In this document: in pieces, positions 22,165-34,019 of the stretch
Layout of the letters: each line of letters begins with the position of its first letter
Numbering within the stretch: the stretch's first letter is position 1
Origin: Massospora cicadina
Taxonomy: Eukaryota; Entomophthoromycota; Entomophthoromycetes; Entomophthorales; Entomophthoraceae
Assembly (NCBI GenBank): GCA_022478985.1
Contig: JAKSZP010002658.1
Coordinates: 1-64,000 of the forward strand
Length of the DNA stretch: 64,000 nucleotides
Direction of reading: 5' to 3'
Translations under genes and position numbers: made by a program
Notes under the pieces: model-generated
Databases searched by the model: none
Told to the model about the DNA's origin: nothing
Seen by the model: only the letters and a program-made list of their open reading frames with translations

Positions 22165-22437
22165 ATGGACAGCAGCTCAGACTTTGACAAGGCCATCCAG
22201 TCCTTGTACGCCCTCTTGGGGAGTCAGGCCCTCCTTCTGAGCACCAGCATAGTCTTGACTGTAGCCCAAACTTTCTTGGTAAAGTGGTTTCCATACAGTC
22301 GGATTAGGGACATCTCCACAGCAGGGCTATCCTGCCTGTGGGCACTCACCTGGGCACTCTTGCCTAACTGCTTTGTGGTAATTTTCAGAGACCCCATCCA
22401 TCACACATATGACTTTCGCCCTAGGGAAGAAAACTGA
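22165..22437 (+). CDS. G U5 frame: small protein with two membrane-like segments
   Basis: This is a 90-codon open frame starting at the first ATG after the G promoter. It begins MDSSSDFDKAIQSLYALLG and has two hydrophobic stretches, about residues 17-38 (ALLLSTSIVLTVAQTFLV) and 50-75 (ISTAGLSCLWALTWALLP), followed by a polar tail (HTYDFRPREEN). The second segment resembles the U5 frame of family X (LAFWLAFWMLTH, after a shared PY-x-x-I). I infer it is the N-terminus of a Gag-like protein beginning inside the LTR. It could be a chance frame, but its composition is protein-like and richer in G+C than the flanks. Confidence 0.45.
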   Translation: MDSSSDFDKAIQSLYALLGSQALLLSTSIVLTVAQTFLVKWFPYSRIRDISTAGLSCLWALTWALLPNCFVVIFRDPIHHTYDFRPREEN

Positions 22438-22739
22438 TTAAATTTTTCATTCTTATGACTTTCCATGGGATTTTTAGATATTAATTTGGGTCAGTTCTGA
22501 ACGATTTTGTATACAAGTTAGTTGATTGTTTTTAATAATTGGGACCAATTGCTGAGATTTGATGAATAGGAAATCCACCATAATATGTGAGCATATTCAG
22601 CCCAAGCGTTTTGATAAAATACTTGATCAAATTGACATTGAGATATCAGCCCAAATTATGTAATTGCAATAGGCTTATGAGGTAAGAGTATAGGTGTTAG
22701 CTCAAGCGTTGAAAGGATAATTAGCCCAATCTGATGGTT

Positions 22740-23200
22740 GGCAAAGGTTTATTTTTGATCAACCACCAGAATCTGACACATAATAAAGGTTAGCATAAAA
22801 CCTTTACATCCCTTCCAACAAAAAAATTTGACGCTTAGTATGCTAAATAAGGGTATGCTCAGACAAAAATAATGAACTAAATACCCCAAAAGGGATAGAG
22901 AAGAGTCAGAATAATTAGTAATTGCGTCAAATTCTTTCAGTAATTGTGTCCCCAAAAGAAAATTATAACTTAAATTATCCAGAACGACTACAGGTACCAT
23001 AAAAGTTACCTTTCTTATCTTCAAGGGAAGTGACAAAGAAAAGCTCTAATTGTCCGCATACTTTGGGGCCCCACAGTCCCATAACTTCTAAATGGGAAAA
23101 TTCAGGCGTAAATTTGATCCGCCTGGTCATCTTATAAGAGACTATATTAAAGGGAGAGATAGTATTGATGATGGCCTTAACATGGACTTGATTTACCAAA
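22740..23200 (-). pseudogene. aspartic protease (element F)
   Basis: The active site reads VHVKAIINTISPFNIVSYKM near 23180-23130, where the usual D-T-G is N-T-I. The C-terminal block reads LSYNFLLGTQLLKEFDAI near 22970, matching the YD.LLGT..L signature. Both catalytic Asp and Gly are lost, so it is dead. Confidence 0.75.
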
Positions 23201-23215
23201 TTTTAATGCGAGTGA

Positions 23216-25500
23216 TCATACTTCCCAATTGGGAGGGTAACGCCAACAAAGATGACAAGGTATAAGAACAAGATGTTTGTCTTTATTATACTTGGTGGAG
23301 ATATGGTCAACCTGATTTATATCCAAATTGTTATTAGGGTGATAGAACTTATTGGATTTGTCCTCCTTTTTCTTCTCATCCTCTTTCTTCTTAGGACAAC
23401 AGTCTTCAGTATAAAAATATTGACGACAAAAGGTACATTGAATAGCCCAAAAGTTTTCAGATATGGTATACAATTTATGGACTATTCCGTTTTAAGAATC
23501 AGAGATGCGGGATTTTTCAGTGGTTTTAAACCAATTTTAACAAGACATCCTTAATGTCCAAGATGCTTTTAAAACTCTTGTGAACACTAATAAGGTAGAC
23601 TAGCAACTGAGTTTGGGAAGTGAAGGCTGACATAATGGAGTTAATATCATTGTCAAGATTCAAATGACCACAGGCCACTAAAGTTTGCACCTCCTGATAG
23701 AAAAGGTGCATCAAATTATGATGGATTCATTCCAAATGGGACTGTATTCCCATAAACGCCTGCTTTTGAGAAGATGGTGTCTGCTCACTCACGTTTTTCT
23801 TTAGCAGAACGTCTTTAATTTTGAGACAAAGTGGTTCAAGTTTTCAGATAGAGAAAATAATCTCCTGAGCCAAATGGGTAAGATGATTGGGCAAGTAAGT
23901 AATTTTATAAAAGTCTGGCGCCTAACCCAGAGCTTTCTCGTATAGATAAAGGGAAGAAATAATACTCCCCACCCAGTAGAATATTTATCCTTAGTCTTTT
24001 TTTAAAGCTCATAGGGGCATTTGCCATCAAAAATAAACCACAGGCTGTTACATTTGGGTGGAAACATAAGAGGATGAGTCAGAAACTTGAGAAAAATATA
24101 GTGAGTGCATATCAGCAACCTCACAGAGTATCTCATAAATCCAATAGTTTAACTTTAAATGATTTACTTTGGCGTCCATCTTTTGGGTAATTCTAGTATT
24201 TGTTCTTGCTGCGCCTGGAAATTAAGCTCCAAGGAATTGACCCAAGTTTGGTAGACTTTCCTTAGATTTGAATGCTTGTAGTAAAACATCAGTAATCTTA
24301 GCCTATTTGCCTAGGTGTTCAACTCCTCAGCTGAGGATTGAGGTGCAAAGAGTGGCTCAATAGGAGTTCCATCAGGAGTTATTTTACAAGCCTAGGTTAT
24401 TTTGTAAAGCTTCCCTCACAACTATTCAATCTTCTAAGAAAGAGAACTAAGATTAGATTAAAACAAACTACCAGAGCAATCAGGCCTGGAAGATTGAAGA
24501 GGTTTTGGAGTCCCTGGAGGCTCAGAAGGACCTGGAGGCCCAACAGCACCTCGGGGCCCATGAGGTCTAGGTGGTCCTATTGGACCAGGGGGTCCACCTG
24601 GCCTGGGGGTACAACTTCTTCAGACGATCCAGTGGGTCCTCTAGGTCCCATAGGCCCACTGGGCTAATAGGTATAGGGGGACCTACTGGTCTACAAGGAC
24701 TCATACCCTGGGTGAGCCCAGAACTCCAGGGGTTCCATCAAAGTGTAGACTCAAGTTTACAAGTTGAAAATAATTGCTCCAATCGGATAAGGCGATTTCA
24801 AATATCCTCTGCCACCGCCTGACTTTGGCTCAAAGAAAGATTAAGATTAACTCTCCACTCAACTTAAATTTCCTGGGCACGTTCCACAAACCTAAAGTCA
24901 ATGAATCTAGATAAATTGTGAATCAGTAAGTGATTTTCTTCTGTATATCATTAAGGAGATTTTAATGCTAATAATGGTGTCATGATTATCCCAACTGAAC
25001 TTGGAAGCAAAGTTAGAAAACTCAGAAACAAATTTTTATAGGTATTGCAGTCCTTATAAAAGATTGAATATCCCATGATGTATATTCACTACTTACAACA
25101 AGTGGTACAACACAGGGTGCATGAGCTGACGATAATAAGGCCCAGTACTTAATTTAGAAAACTGAGAAGTTTGATATAGATCCCTTATGGTAGAAAGCAC
25201 AGCACTGGCCTTAGACCGAGAATATCAAACTCCAAGAAAAAGGACCCCGTCAAAAATTGCTGGATGGTGTGTCATATTGTTTCAGGCTGTGTTTGAAGAC
25301 CTGTGGTATACCTTAAGTTGAATCTCATAAGCTCTAGATTGGCACGAATTCCAACGTAGATGGCGCCCTGGAAATTTCGGTCCTAAAATAACTAACTCAA
25401 TGATAAATACTGTCCTGACCGTGGTCTTGATACTCTTTGGGTAAAAAAAGGAGAATCCATTGTTGTGATTGACATTTTCAATGATGCATAACTCAGAGTT
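23216..25500 (-). pseudogene. Gag (element F) with collagen-like stretch and decayed zinc knuckle
   Basis: The C-terminal part contains CTFCRQYFYTEDCC (about 23390-23445), a CX2CX4HX4C knuckle whose His has become Tyr (CAT to TAT), followed by a Lys/Glu-rich tail. A capsid-like helix region is open at 23714-23526 (FYQEVQTLVACGHLNL). The N-terminal part contains Gly-X-Y triplets at 24505-24690. Between 23720 and 24500 no single frame is open. Confidence 0.65.
24505..24690 (-). other. collagen-like Gly-X-Y coding stretch in F Gag
   Basis: In one minus frame the triplets read GPP GPI GPP RPH GPR GAV, then GPP GPS EPP GTP. In the adjacent frame just before it (24690-24640) they read GPM GPR GPT. 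A frameshift separates the two parts. The two non-Gly leads (R, E) are each one base change from a Gly codon. It is locally GC-rich within AT-rich surroundings. A homologous stretch lies at the same place in E. Confidence 0.7.
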
Positions 25501-25502
25501 GC

Positions 25503-25519
25503 CCTTGTAGTGAGCACCA
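25503..25519 (-). promoter_or_regulatory. tRNA primer-binding site of element F
   Basis: The minus strand reads TGGTGCTCACTACAAGG. It is nearly identical to the PBS of D (TGGTGCTCACTACAGG) and E (TGGTCCTCACTACAGG), implying a shared primer tRNA with 3' end GAGCACCA. Confidence 0.7.
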
Positions 25520-25900
25520 CTTTTAAGATTTTTGAAAAAAACTTCAAAAATGATAGTTCATTTTATGAAGTTACTTTAGAAAAATCTCCAAAAATAAAAG
25601 TTGTATATATATAAAAATCTTTTAAACACGCAAAAGGACTAAGTTTTTATTAATGAGATAATTAATATTTATAGTTTTTGTTGAGGCGCACCTTCAATCT
25701 GATCTTTTCAATCTCTGAGAGATCAAATCTTCTGAGAATTCTTGATTGGGATATGCGTGATCGTTAAGAGACTTGATGGAACAAAATTCACTTGACTCCC
25801 CCTAAGCAACCAGCGGAGTGGTATTTGGGGTAATAGATTCAGAGAAGGAATAAGTTGGCGAAATACTGACACATAGGCTCCAGACTAAAAGGGTGGAGGG
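25520..25900 (-). repeat. probable start of F 5' LTR, then junction with L2
   Basis: This AT-rich stretch borders the PBS and must begin with F LTR sequence. A minus-strand TATATATATA lies near 25610. The LTR end and the L2 3' end could not be located precisely. No protein motif was found. Confidence 0.35.
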
Positions 25901-25949
25901 AATATGGGTGATCCGATCCTCACTACCGTTGTTTTGGAGGTGTTGACCT

Positions 25950-27000
25950 AGGCGTTAGATGCCTTAGCAACACCTCAAGGATCACAGCACAAGGGTAGTG
26001 TCATCAGGGCAACCAAACAAAATGGCAGTATCATCTAAAAATGCCATAGTGCGGGTAGTGGCCTTTCTTGGTCCTATGATCCCCATCAGCTTCTTCTGCA
26101 AAGAGGCCAATATGGGATCAGATGTGTTATTGAAAAGGATGGGGCTAAGATGATCTCATTGAAGAATACCCTGCCCAAAGGTAACTGCAGCTGTAGATCC
26201 TGTTGGTGCAAGGACTCTGGTAAGGTGTTGGTCATAGAGCGCTAAGATCAGGCGGCTTGCTATGGAGGGGAGGTAAAAGTAGGATAAGTAAGCATCTATG
26301 TACTTTTCAGGCAACACGGTTATAAGCCTTCTCCATAACCAGAAGAGCCATAAAGCCATTCGCCATACATGCATTAGTAGTCAAAGTCGCGTGGAGGGCA
26401 TTATATCATCCCATAGTGACACCACCGGAATAAAGCCATGTTGAGGAGTTTAGTTTGGGCGACATCCATGATATCATGCAGTTGGTCAGAGCTTTTAAGA
26501 ATAACTTTTGTGACGCGTTAATCAAAGCCATAGGGCGCCAGTTGAGCAGGTTCTCCCATTTTGACTTCTTATGAATGAGCGTTTTAATTGAACCCCTAGA
26601 ATAAGGAGTTCACCATGATCCAGAAGTAAAGTGAATAGGTCACAGAGAAATTTGGCTTTTATCAAGAAGGTTCTAGAAGGTATACCCCAAAAGGTATGCC
26701 GTCAGGGCTAAGAGGTTTAAGCCGTGGAGTCTTAGGGAGGATTTCCATAAGATGCTAACAGGTGATATGGACCAGAAGAGTTTTGACTGCCTGTGGGTCA
26801 TTGGGAAGCTCTATATTGCTCCATAGGAAGTCTTGCATATCTAAAAGTTCAGCCTGGTCATAATGTAAAAATTTGGAGTAGAAGCGGTGAAGTTCTTGTG
26901 GGATGGCTTCTTTGTCCATTGAAGAGGTGGTGCCAATTCTCAGTGCTCAGATTTTCTGCGCTGTAGATCTGGCTTTTTCTTCTAGATGAAGCTGAAAAGC
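25950..27000 (-). pseudogene. L2 reverse transcriptase
   Basis: The blocks NLLNWRPMALINASQKLF (near 26550), GFMALLVMEKAYNRVA (near 26360), VTFGQGILQ.DHLSPILFN (near 26170) and MAFLDDTAILFGC (near 26040) are in LINE order. The catalytic loop is LDDTAIL, so both Asp remain, but several stops and frame changes lie between blocks. Confidence 0.8.
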
Positions 27001-27399
27001 GTTCCAACTGGGCATAGTAGTGGAAAGATGTGTAGTTGGCTACCAGCTCTCTCTGCAGTATAAATTTGAGTGAAGAGCTTCTTGAGCGGCTTCTCAGTCA
27101 TCCATTCAACTGGGAGAGGGAGAAGGTTTGCAATTCCACCCAGGTGCCTAATTATAGATCCATCCTTCTTGACTCTGTCTTGAGACACTGTCATCTGGGA
27201 TTTGGTAATTTCATAAGACACCTGGTTAATTCCTGCCTTGATTGCTCAATTCGCGCTAAGGTTGCTCAGATAAGTTGGTGGGAATGAGAAGTTGTCATAG
27301 AAGATTGAGGACAACTTCTATCTACAAAAAAGATTGTTTAGAAGTGTCAGGGCAATCCTTGTCAAAGACCTGCTCGATGGTTAGAGTGTAGTGGTAAGG

Positions 27400-27995
27400 A
27401 CAACATTGAGTAAACTGTGATCACTTAGACAATTGTCGCAGGCCTTTGGAGATGAGACATGGCCAACCAGAAGGGATCTTATTAGTGTCAATTAATGCGC
27501 GATTCTTGCTGGAGTTTTCCTCCATTGTACTCAATCCTGGCCATAAAACTAAGGCCAGATGCAGAGAGTGGCAGAGAAACTGTGAAACCACTGGTGCTAA
27601 TGAAGTCATGGAGTTTACTGAATACAGGGTGTTCATCTGTTGAAAGAGTGAAAGAAATACAAACGCGGCTTATAGTAGTGTGAAATCTCACATTGGGATA
27701 GTATTTTGCAGGAGCTTAGGTGAACAGATTCTCCAGAAGTTGGTTCTGGTCAGCACCAGTTTGATTCAGGTATATAATGGCGATGAAAAAAGGAGAATTC
27801 AGGCGTTATGAGCTTAGCCAATATAGGAAGCCCACCTAGATGTTGTGAGAAGGTGTGGGTTTTTAACTGGGGGATTAAAAATTATAAGGGCGGCATGTTC
27901 TGTCCAGAATAAATTTCCTCAAAACTGATCATTTCATGCTTTGTGTTCATTGGGGTAGAGGTGAGGCTCCTGGACAGCAACAATTTCCATCTATG
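27400..27995 (-). pseudogene. L2 APE-type endonuclease
   Basis: The N-terminal block MEIVAVQEPHLYPNEHKA is read at 27990-27940, with the catalytic Glu of the QE motif. The C-terminal block CLSDHSLLNVVL is at about 27435-27400, with the SDH motif. In this family the enzyme nicks the target DNA to start reverse transcription. The middle is broken. Confidence 0.65.
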
Positions 27996-28799
27996 ATGAT
28001 ATGAAGTTGTGGAGGAGGCAGGATCACCGCTTATAATTCCGCAAACTTTTGAGTTTATGGATTGTAAGGTTAGGGTACATCCACAAGGGAACTATTAGCT
28101 ACTCCCCTCCGCATCCTGAAGAGTTGCAGCGCTTAAACCTGAAGTTTGAATTCTATAAGTTTTGAGTCCCTTAGCTTGACTATCATTTTCAGTAAGCTGA
28201 GTGGAGCGCCAAAGTGGTTAAAGGGTGGTTGGGATAGGGGTGCGGAGGATACTGAGAACCACTCAAGGATGCTGCCTAAGCTACGTTGCATGGTAGATTC
28301 CTAACGCTGCTCAGTGCTGACATCAGTGGGAACCCCATTTTATGAGTTTGAGTCCATACTCTCATCATCCAACACTACATAGGAGTTTACAAGATGTAGG
28401 GTGTAAGGGGGAGTAGGGCTCTTTGTGATTTTTCTTCTACCACAGTTTGTAGATTACCAGTTGTTGTTAGTGGGCTGAGCTTTATTAGAAGCTCAGCTTT
28501 AGTGCAGTCATGAGCTAGTGCAGCTGGTGGGGGTGCGTTGGAGCGCTGGATGTGGGTGGTTGAAGATGGCTGCATTGGGGGATGCCTTACTCTTGTCAGG
28601 AGATGGTAATGACTGGAAGGATGGAGGATGTGCCCAATTTGGAGGGATTTGGTCTTAGGTATGGGTGAACTGTTAGCACTGCAGTTTCAACTGCACAACG
28701 AAGGGCATTAGGGTTATATTACATGAACTATAACCCTTGTGTTGGTCGAGGAATTGCTTCTGCTGCCACATGGGAACGTTTTTTCCTGGTTTAAGACCC

Positions 28800-28965
28800 T
28801 GAGTGGTGGCTGAGAGTGCTTGTTTTCGAGCTGTGCAGCCATTATACAGGTGTCTAAGGGTGTTACACCATGTACAATGAGAGCGCGCTCATAAAGTTCA
28901 ACAAAGAAAATCTCTGGGCATGTCTAAACCACTGACAGACTAGAAATTAAATCAATATTGCGAGC
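28800..28965 (-). pseudogene. L2 ORF1 zinc-knuckle segment
   Basis: CTWCNTLRHLYNGC is a perfect CX2CX4HX4C knuckle, preceded by a LDMPRDFLC stretch and followed by ARKQALSATTQGLKPGK. This fits a LINE ORF1 protein just upstream of ORF2. The N-terminal part of ORF1 was not resolved. Confidence 0.6.
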
Positions 28966-28999
28966 CACAGTGGGGGGATGGTATACATAATGCCCTTGC

Positions 29000-31000
29000 C
29001 AGGAGGGTTTCTTTGAGAAAAATTATAGTAAGAGAGGACACTAAAAGTCTACTGTGAGTAGAGACCCAAACTCCATTAATCACGATGGAGCGACAGCTTA
29101 AGTTATTCAGGATAGATAGTCGTTGGAACATTGGAAAATGTAACCCATGAGATTATATCCAGGTGAGTTCGTGTAGGAGATATGGAGAGAACCACGTGGA
29201 TTAACAAACTGAAGGGTGAAAGAAATGGTCAGCATAGGCAGCTTCAGTGATTACCAAATCAATTTATAGTCCCTCCACAAATCATGGATAGTGGTGTAGA
29301 ATGGAATGTCTATGGAATTGATGAAAAGTATAAGAGGTAATATTATGTTTAGTATTCAATAAAATTATGTCCTTAGTAAAAGTGAATTGCATTGAAGAGG
29401 ATTGAGCAGGGTAAAACTTTTTGCTCTATAGTTTCTGCCCAGTTCTACTTAACATTGGCAATACATGCCACTTCACGGGAGTCAGATCTAGGTATTACTA
29501 GTGCAAGGGGTTTCTTCTTAGCCCCCATGGCCCCTTGGTGCGCTTATGTTTGCTTTGTTGAAACTGCTGGGAAATATTAAGTAGGTGGTGAGGGCAAGTT
29601 TGTGCGGTTAAATGTATGCTGGCATTATTCAGTTGTTGGTGGTGTTGCTTGGCGCTGGGGATAATCTTGAGCATCGTCAGTTTTGTTTAACCCATTTAGA
29701 TTGGAATATACTTCAGCCAATTGGGAGGAGGGAACTAAATCATAACATCTAAAATTTGTGCTTCCAAAAATGATCCAAATTTTGGGTGTGATTTCTTGTG
29801 TTAAACACATCATCTGATTTTAATATAAGTCTTTTTCAACTTTAGATGAGGAAGTACTGATTTGGGAAGTGCCTTTTAAGGGATTTAAAAGGGGTGTTGG
29901 GATTTTAACTGGTGAAAAACATTAATTACAATTTAATAGAATATCCATTGAGCGGACTAGGAAGTCTAAACTAGTGATCTGCGAAACAGATTGTTCAGAT
30001 GACTCAACATTATGGGTTATGGTATGATGATTAGACCTTTTTGAACAGCCTCAATGTTGAAATCCAGAAATTCAACATTAGTGATATTAGGAGGGGCTGA
30101 AATATCCAACTCAACTGGCGGGGAGGATGCCTGGAAGGGCTGAGGTTCATACAATTGATTTTTGTGATTAGAAAATCTTGTGAGATGTTCTCCATAGCAG
30201 GAGGGGGCCCAGTAGACTGTTGGGATGTAGTTCACAATGAACTCTTGGGTGTGCAGGTTCCAGAGACAAAATCTGGTAAGTGACATTTGGTGAAGTGGCC
30301 ACATATTTATAAGTAGCTTGTTCTTGCAGCTGATACCTGAGAGCGGGTGACTCTGGTTGACATTGAGTATGGAAACCAATGGCCAATATGCTTATTGGGG
30401 TTTCTGGAATGTTTTAGTAAAGTAGAGAGTACTTTTTGCGGGGTTTCCCATCATTGTTGCTATTATTTTCAAAAAATCTTTCTAATGGAGCTAAAATTTA
30501 AGATGGAATAATTCTTAAAAACTACATTTAGCAGAAAGAGAAAGGTTCTTGATCTGAATATCCTCAGTAAAGTTTTTTGAACTGTTGATAAGACCCTTAG
30601 ACTTGTGCTACAAAAGCTCAGCTCACCAATTAAATCACAAATTCTATTTTCTTCAGAAAATAATAAGTTTAGATTGGCAACATAATAAAATCATCATTTA
30701 GATGATTAGCTCCAGCACAAATTAAAAAAGAAATTCATAGTTTTGGAGTTTTAGCGCCCATTGAGACAGAAGCCCATCTAGATCTTTCATTTATTGCTGC
30801 CATTTGAAAAAGGAATGACCAGTTTTAATTGTAAAATACTTACCATAGAGATAAGGTCAAAAACGTTCGTTAGATAATAACAAAAAAGACATTCTCTTTT
30901 GGTTATGCTATAGTTGATTTTACCTTATTAAGAATTTTCTATGATAAAGCTATAGGTGATCTATACTTTTAGCATTATGCTAATCAAATGTAGCTCTGAA
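29000..31000. other. unresolved AT-rich degenerate sequence
   Basis: A 120-codon minus-strand open stretch (30379-30017, containing PPVELDISAPPNITNVEF) and an overlapping 72-codon frame are the longest here. I recognise no domain in them. By position this holds the start of L2 and the remains of the H polymerase region. Nothing else is supported. Confidence 0.4.
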
Positions 31001-31615
31001 AGCAACATTGCTTTAATCTGTATGTAGTAGGATAAAGATTACTAGAACCAGTATGAGATAATTATGTGAACTGTAATAAGCTTGGTGCAAAACTGCATAT
31101 GATTGCTATTGGATTATTCTTAAAAGAAGGGAACTACTTTATGAAGCAATTGGACCAAAAGCACTACATTTTCAGTAAAAAGTATAAATGGTGGTAGTAA
31201 CACACAATTATTAAGATACATGAATGTGCCTTGAACGTTTGAGACATGAATGTCCTTAATAGCGCTCACTTCAGTTTACAGAAATAATATATGTTCCCAA
31301 TTAATCTTTTGACATAAAAATACACCTTGGTCTTAAAGATAAAACACTCAGGTGTTTTTAGTTTTATTGAGGACTGACAAAGGCTTTCTAACACCTCTTT
31401 ATATGATTTAAGTGTTTAATAAAAGTATAAAAGATACAGTTACATTATTTTTTAATAAACAAGAATGTAAGTAAGTTTTAAGTCATTAGATAAGCCATCC
31501 ATAGATCTTTAAAAAAGTAGAAGGGGCGTTACAAAGACCCCTGTGAAATCTGGATAGGCCCAAATAGCCCTTTGCTAGAGATTGAAGTGCATTTATGGCA
31601 GTTAAGGGGAGCTCT
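31000..31615 (-). pseudogene. element H, RT palm fragment left of E
   Basis: The minus strand reads KGLFGPIQ and then RGLCNAPSTF (about 31565-31520), the P.GL.NAP.TF block of gypsy RT. Near 31380 KLKTPECFIFKTKVYF matches the LKL.PEKC.F block. The matching N-terminal RT part of H lies at 61240-61420 on the far side of E. About 50 residues expected between the two flanks are missing, so H had a small deletion near the join. Confidence 0.65.
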
Positions 31616-32215
31616 TGGCGTAACAGTTCTTTGACTTTAGCCAAAGTTATAAAATGGGATCAAATCTGTAAACAAGTAGAGAGGTTGCTGAAGATTAAAA
31701 GATTGGGCAAATAGACTACTTTAATAGGTAAAAAGTTTTTATATTTTAGTGCGAGTGGGGACATGATTCTGAGAGGACCTCCATCGCCCCAAAAATCAGT
31801 ACTTTTCATATCCTTCCAGAGCAATTTTCTGGTCGACGCCCTTATTGTTCTTCATTGTCCTCATAACCACAATGGTATGAGTCAAGCCTTTCAAGGTTTG
31901 GGAAGTGGAAAGTAAATTCCAGAAGGCATCTTCATTGATTCTCGTGCACATGAGGTTTACTGATCAAAATTCTCATTGGTGCCTCTAAGGATTGGTTTTG
32001 TTTGTAAGTGCTCGTTAATTGACTTATTGTGCTCAATTTTGATGCTAGGATTCTAACTCGCTCTTATTGCAAAATCCTGACTGCGCTCACCTCAAGATCC
32101 TATCAGAGGGGGTATAAGACTGTATATTTTCCATGTACTCAGTTTTTCACCTTTATAATTAATGGAAATCCCAAGTTCATATCCACCATTGACACAGCCC
32201 TAAAATTGAAGAGTT
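31616..32215 (-). repeat. 3' LTR of element E
   Basis: It aligns by eye with 60633-61232 (shared phrases TTTGACTTTAG, CCAGAAGGCAT, TATTGGTGC, TGATCAAAA-like). The left end is taken from the duplicated GCTCT; the right end is approximate. The copies are substantially diverged. Confidence 0.65.
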
Positions 32216-32929
32216 TTGTCCATCCAATGTTGGTAAGTGTTATTTGACCTAAGTGAAAAATTTTGGTTATACCCATTGGTCCAGCCCAAACAGCTGAGGT
32301 ATGGCAATGAACCAGTCCACTCACCCTCTGCCACCAATGGAATCCACTGAACACCATGTCTCACTCTCACCATTAGAGCTATGGATCAAATCCTGGAGCC
32401 GATCCATCCTCTGCCACCTGTGTTTCATCAGGGCTCAGTACAAAAAATAACTCTGGATTTATCAGGACTCTGGCACTGTTTCACTCTACAGATTGAGGTG
32501 TGGATCCACTCCAGCCTCTTTAAATCACTCAGTTAAATTGGGGAATTTTGAAGTCATGGCTGAAATGTTAGTAAAGCTCCATAAAATTGGGTGGTTCCTT
32601 GAGGTAACACTTATAACTAACGTAAAATTTAAAAAATGGTAAACATTGAAAATAAGTTATATTCAAACTAAAGCGTAATTTGGAATCAACAGAGTAAATA
32701 TTCCAAGGTGAGGCTTGACCCATTGATTCCTCCTTGATATAAAGTAAACAAAACAAAGAGAGCCAATTTTTATATGCCATTTAAATTATTATAAAATGGA
32801 AAATACCTTATTCATGACTGCCTACCTCAAACGAACCAAAAAAAACCATTCATAGGAAAAAATTGGGCTGTCAAAACCAATCAGATTGACCGGATTATAA
32901 TTTTTAATTACTTGAGGTAAGTTTTATAT

Positions 32930-33960
32930 GTTTTAGTAATATAAACACTATGCAACAATTGTTTTGTCACAACTGTCCCCTGATTGATGTTGGCAATAGA
33001 GTAATGATAGTTTTCCTTAGGAGTGACCTTGTAGGGTCTTGACCAAAGACCATTAAGCATATTCTGTCAACCTTTAGATAAAGGTGATAAAAGAGAACTA
33101 GATCCCCTAATTGAAAAATTATTAAGGAGGGTCGGCTAATATTAAATTAGGCTGTCTCTCTTTCTGTGGTAGTGACAATTCCCTAGTGGCTAGGGCTTAA
33201 AGATAGATAATATCATCAGCTAAGGCCCTCATGGTCAAATCAGAGTTTTCATGAACTGTTATATAATAGGATTTGAACACTACTTGGCAGTCAAGGGGTA
33301 ATCTCATATAAATCTTTGAAGGGGGACAGCTTGTTTATATGATGGTAGCTTATTTGATAAGCGAGCAAGGCGCTGGGTAGGTAGTGGTTCCTGTGCGTAG
33401 GGTTGGAGGCTGTTATCTTTTTAAAATAGAGAAGAGTGTTTAATTAGCACGTTCCACTTCCCCTTTTATGAGGGGGCATTGTGGGCGGTGAAACTTTAGC
33501 CAGTTGTAAAATGCGAAGTTAGTCTTGGACTACCTTTGATGTTTGATTTAGTCCATTTTCTTTAAGTAAAATTTTTGTGCACCAGTGCTGAGTGAAAATG
33601 GATCTAATAGGGAAATAGAGCCATAACTTTTGCAGTGGTAGCATAATTGAAATTGCTTTGATCCATTTGGCCAGATGGTCCATGGCCAATAGGATATATA
33701 TGGCTTTGTACCCCAGTGGGCAGAGGGCCACTTCATTTATGCTAACAATATAAATGTGCTTGACAGTGCTATGACCTAATGTTGACACAGAGGACTAGCC
33801 TGATCTCGAAATTAATAAGTGTTAGAGCTATAGAACCTCCTGGATGTTCTCAACCATTCAATCCCAACACCATCATTTCTTTAGCCATTTGAAGGTCTTT
33901 TTTTAATGCTCCATGTCCCACGGCCATATGTCCTCTAAGAATAACATTTTTTGGGAAGAA
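32930..33960 (-). pseudogene. integrase (element E)
   Basis: A GHGALKKDLQMAKEMMVLG stretch near 33900 resembles the zinc-binding region. The core is seen as YILLAMDHLAKWIKAISI at about 33690-33640 and SIFTQHWCTKILLKENGLNQ near 33590 (the second catalytic Asp is not evident). The C-terminal domain (NMLNGLWSRPYKVTPKENYH near 33060) is readable. The remaining 32215-32930 is a non-coding 3' part with no recognised feature. Confidence 0.7.
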
Positions 33961-34019
33961 GTGCGGATATAAGGGAGCCTTTTATTGTTGGTTTTCTTAT
34001 ACATCATTACCTCTTTGAT

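Larger units (their letters stand above)
21250..22470 (+). mobile_element. element G: 3' end and LTR of an X-like chromovirus
   Basis: At 21270-21350 the plus strand reads KALPDHHIALVFPRAIVEA, resembling the X2 segment KLPKAHKNVALVQFPGGG that precedes its 3' LTR. A purine tract (CAGGGGAAAGAGG) follows, then TGACAACACTG at about 21352 as a likely LTR start. The LTR has a coding-like U3 with a minisatellite, a TATA box at 22035, an AT-rich leader, and a first ATG at 22165 opening a frame with membrane segments. This is the X layout with little nucleotide similarity. Left and right limits are approximate. Confidence 0.5.
22440..25519 (-). mobile_element. element F: gypsy retrotransposon, Gag and protease part, minus strand
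   Basis: Reading right to left: PBS (25519-25503), Gag with a collagen-like stretch and a CCHC-type knuckle, then protease. RT and integrase are missing, cut off by G and B on the left. The Gag has the same domain order as E and its middle resembles D (FYQEVQTLV versus FYQEMQILV). Stops and frame changes are frequent. Confidence 0.7.
25900..29000 (-). mobile_element. L2: degenerate LINE of a second family, minus strand
   Basis: The minus strand carries, in order, an ORF1-type zinc knuckle, APE endonuclease blocks and LINE RT. The sequence is clearly different from LINE1/LINE2. No tail or target duplication was found, so the ends are approximate; the 5' end may extend toward 30400. It is much more decayed than LINE1. 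Confidence 0.75.

Noticed and set aside
22165..22437. A free-standing host membrane-protein gene
   Set aside because: It is short, sits directly behind an LTR promoter, begins at the first ATG of the predicted transcript, and resembles the U5 frame of family X, so an element origin is more likely.
24338..24822. A host collagen-like gene on the plus strand
   Set aside because: The plus-strand frames here are Arg/Trp/Ser-rich shadows. The Gly-X-Y pattern is on the minus strand, in the same orientation and position as the F Gag, and breaks by frameshift like the rest of the element.
25501..25700. A tRNA gene near the GAGCACCAC sequence
   Set aside because: Only the 3' end similarity expected of a primer-binding site is present; no cloverleaf can be drawn from the flanks.
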